Source of the DNA: Stratiolaelaps scimitus
Taxonomy: Eukaryota > Arthropoda > Arachnida > Mesostigmata > Laelapidae
DNA: 64,000 nucleotides
Assembly (NCBI GenBank): GCA_019614645.1
Contig: JABWDB010000005.1
Location: 12,575,001-12,639,000 of the forward strand
Direction of reading: 5' to 3'
Position 1 is the first letter of the stretch, and the number at the start of each line of letters is the position of its first letter. Shown in pieces: positions 61,101 to 64,000 of the stretch. Position numbers and translations under genes: made by a program. Below the pieces are notes generated by a model. It ran no database searches. It was given only the letters and a program-made list of their open reading frames with translations, and was not told the DNA's origin.

Positions 61101-64000
61101 GCTTCATTGAGGACGAACGCGGGCAGCCAGGGCGGATGGTGTAAATGGACGAGGCTGTATCGTCTACACCCAACTCGACATCAAGGGGAAGGGCACTTGC
61201 ATCGCCGCGAGTGGTACGAGCTAGCAACGCTTGCTGTGGTAGGTGGTAGTAATAATAATAACACAATTCATATACACTCTACATGTGAATGGTAGAGCTG
61301 GCTGCCGCGCGCTACGGCCGTGGCAGCTCATCTCGTCGATGAGCGTCCCGACGAGGCCCGATCCGGTCATATCACCGCGATGCGGCAAAGCGAATGCGGT
61401 GGGCGCCGGGTGACGAACGTCAACGATGAAGATGATGAAGAAAAGCTTGTGAAACAGCAGCAGTAGTAGCAGTAGTAGAGGGGCAGGAGAAAGTCATAGC
61501 CAAGGGCCGAGATCAATACGATGCGGCTTCGCGGGACAGGCCGCGCGAAAGTAAAGCCTCGCCAACAACAGTCGCCTAGGGGGTCAGAGCACTACTAGGG
61601 GCTCTGTTGCTGGTGCTGCCGCTGTCGACAACCAAGTCGAAGTACTTGCTACATTCAGGTGACTGACTTACTTATTGGCTAGCAAAATGACAGAGAGAAT
61701 CCACTGTGTCACTTGCCGATGAGACAGGCCGCCAGCCGCGGCGAGAGGCGAGTGATGAGCGACAGCCGACAACAGCGGCAGAACAGAGCTGGGAACCGGC
61801 GGCCGGAAGCCGATAACAGGCCATTTCGTTCATCCGCCCTCTTCAATTTTCTAACGAGTAACAGCGCGAATCTGTAGTTGCAGACAACGCCGGCGCGGGA
61901 GTCTCTAAGGACATCGTGGCAGCGGTTTACAGCAGCAGTAACCGCATCGGTATCAGCGGTGGGCCGCGCACAGCTCGTTCATTTCGACACGCGTCGCGAG
62001 CGACGACAACGACTACAGCCACGATGGCGGCGGCGGCGGCGGCGGCGGTGGTGGTTATGGCAAGCGCGGTGGCGAAGTAGTATGAACGCAAGGCAGACAC
62101 TCGATGCAAACGCGCCGGTCGGCTGGGTCGCTACCGCCATAGGTCGTTGGACAGCTATATACAGATATAAAAAAAAAGCGCCGAGAGATAGATACGCGAG
62201 GCGCAGAATGGAGATAAACACTCACGCACTCGCGGGACACACAACAGCACCAGTGAGTAGTAGTAGGTCGCCGTTGCCGCCGCTGCAGCCGAAAGAAACC
62301 GGTGTGGTCTTCTGGTGTGCCGGGAGCTGAATTGCAGAGGGGAGCCGGGAAGCCGGCTACAGGAAATAGAAATTCAGTTTGCAGCCGAGCAGTTGCAGCG
62401 AGAAGCCACGTGGGCGGCCTTACGAGTTCGATGGTCACCACCGATGCCCACCGTGACAACGGGGAACAACAACAAGGGATGGCAACAACAGCAACAACTC
62501 GACGGAGAGCAACGGGCGCACGCTCGAATGTAAAGCGATCGAGATGAGACGACGGACCCCGCGCAAAAGACGATTCGCGCAGCACCAGTGGGACGCATTC
62601 GGTGCCAGTGCTGATGGTGGTGGTAATAGCGACAGTGGCCAGTCGGGTGGCGAGCAACGGAGGCTCTCGTTCGTCGTTTGGCCGTTGGTTCATCCTCCTC
62701 CTCCTTCTCCTGTTCGTCGATTTCTCGGAGTTCATCTATCTTGCATTGCACGACTAACACCGGCAGGACCTGTCACCACGCGCGTTTGCTAGCTAGCAAG
62801 ATAGGGCAGTATTACACAAGGAGTGGTGCGTAGAGCTTAGAGACGATGGCGGCGGCGGCGGCGGCGTTCTAACCCGCGACTGTTTACCGGTGCTTTTCTC
62901 CGCCTTCCTAGATTTCTGTCTTGGTCGGGTAGGTCTCGAGGCTAAATCTCGAGACAGCGGTCGAGCGTTACCCAGAAGAGCTCGCTCGTCGCCGAGTGTT
63001 AGCTATTGCCGCTCTGGTGATTGTGGCTGTCATTGTCGCAGTTGCCCCTTGTCCCGCCCGTCATTTGTTATATATTGTATTATAATACACAACAGCACGA
63101 CAGATGCGCAGGCGACGAACAAAACATCTTTGCCCATTAGTGGCTTTCCATGCCAAACTGCTGGTAACGACCGTAACAGACCGCATGCGACAACCAGCAG
63201 CCGCATCTCCCTCCTGGCCCGCTCCGACCCACCGCCGTCTTGATCGCGCGCACAAGCCGAACGCCGGCTCGATCGAGTGTCACTGCTAACCGCTACCTCA
63301 AGGCCTCTATATCATTGGCCATATATATATATATATATATACACATGCATCCGTGTCGGCCCTGAGGAATGTGACCGAGCTTGTGTGTCTGTGTCATGCT
63401 GATGAGACGTGTATAGAATAGGTGGCCAGGCGGCACCACATGAACATATATGAAAAACAACGAGCGTTCGGCCCATTCGCGTTCGCTCACACACCCCATC
63501 ATGGTACTCCTGCTGCTGCTGCGCATCACTGCGCAAGTCCTTCTCGGGTTAGTCCAGCCCCGGGGTACAACCAATCAATTGTTGTATCCAATCGATATTG
63601 TATTTGGCTCCAATCCTCACCCACCCCTCCGGCCCACTGGTCCTTGTCCCTACGGTTCCCTCCCCATAGCATTTCAAATGTCTGCCACACTCACTCAAAC
63701 ATGTACATATTCCTCTTTTTATCCTGTCTCGCCTCGTACCGCCTCACGTCTTATCTAAACCCGCCACTTCAGTTGTCGTCATCGGTGGTAGCCGCACTCG
63801 AGAGAGAGAGAGCGAGCGAGACAAGGCCCCCTCCTCGCCCGGGTCTGCCCACTCACCCGATTGTATATAGATGGACTCGCTTTCTTCTAATTAAAATCGA
63901 TATTCAAATCGTCACCACTCGGACTCGACATTCCTTCTCCATTCGTCCGTCCAGTATCGCGCCATCGTCCTCATGTCCTCATGTCCTGTTGTCCTGATCG

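Larger units (their letters stand above)
53626..64000 (-). other. gro: gro first visible intron (5' end outside window)
   Basis: No exon was found in this stretch. I looked by eye on the minus strand for the expected upstream peptide (RIKEEF, LQAQYHS) and saw no credible match; the nearest, at about 63715, has only DRIK-like coding and no family context. It holds (AT)n at 55498-55530, TA and GA arrays near 57000-57110, further TA arrays at 57465-57500, 58092-58118 and 63321-63340, and many CAG/CTG runs. Long chance frames, for instance 62055-62735 on the minus strand, have arginine, threonine and cysteine runs and no recognisable domain. Confidence 0.6.

Noticed and set aside
62055..62735. 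226-residue minus-strand frame, considered as the missing gro 5' exon
   Set aside because: It has no Groucho Q-domain wording and is dominated by Arg, Thr and Cys runs from trinucleotide repeats.
63700..63740. Minus-strand DRIK-like codons considered as the gro RIKEEF exon
   Set aside because: Only four residues match; the following residues are not family-like and no LQAQYHS donor follows.

Overview
This is a low-gene-density, intron-rich eukaryotic nuclear window. The only protein-coding gene I can support is on the minus strand: an almost complete groucho/TLE transcriptional corepressor gene (gro). Eight exons lie between 53625 (5' end in the window) and 31691 (stop codon). Every exon has GT/AG borders, all splice phases agree, and together they encode 732 complete residues plus the last base of one more codon. 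The reading covers the second half of the Q tetramerisation domain, the GP, CcN and SP regions, and the whole WD40 propeller. The first exon(s), with the start codon and roughly the first 35-50 residues, were not found. They are probably upstream of the window, which makes the first visible intron longer than 10.3 kb.

The gene points to an animal. The exon borders after MHKQ and after NAIIG, and the CcN wording (RNS-SP-ERE, GEKSDQ-LVVDVAN), resemble arthropod Groucho more than vertebrate TLE. With the fairly GC-rich base composition and very abundant (GA)n, (TA)n and (CAG/CTG)n arrays, I infer an arthropod, perhaps a mite or other chelicerate. The lineage is not proven.

Layout: 1-30900 lies downstream of gro and has no coding exon I can defend. 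It alternates between microsatellite-rich, GC-rich blocks (about 1-5840, 7430-11000, 13300-15560, 17650-22200, and a mixed block 22200-28100) and plainer, more AT-rich blocks (about 5840-7430, 11000-13300, 15560-17650, 28100-30900). One plain block holds a decayed transposase-like fragment on the minus strand (6350-6740). The gro 3' UTR probably runs from 31690 down to an overlapping AATAAATAAA signal at 30922-30931, inside an ATTC/ATT repeat. Exons 31691-36789 are clustered with introns of 0.3-0.8 kb. The two Q-domain exons (43727-43864 and 53517-53625) are isolated by introns of 6.9 and 9.7 kb. From 53626 to 64000 I see only intronic, repeat-rich sequence.

The points most worth a second look are: a small A-tailed retroposed insertion with a perfect 16-bp target-site duplication in the 9.7-kb intron (47468-47577), followed at once by two strong hairpins; a tandem pair of 5' splice sites 9 nt apart in the gro CcN region; the transposase relic; a 180-bp (GA)n tract and a 62-bp (TA)n tract in the same intron; and several perfect short hairpins. 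I see no operon, CRISPR, rRNA or convincing tRNA gene, and I did not find a clearly new biological system.
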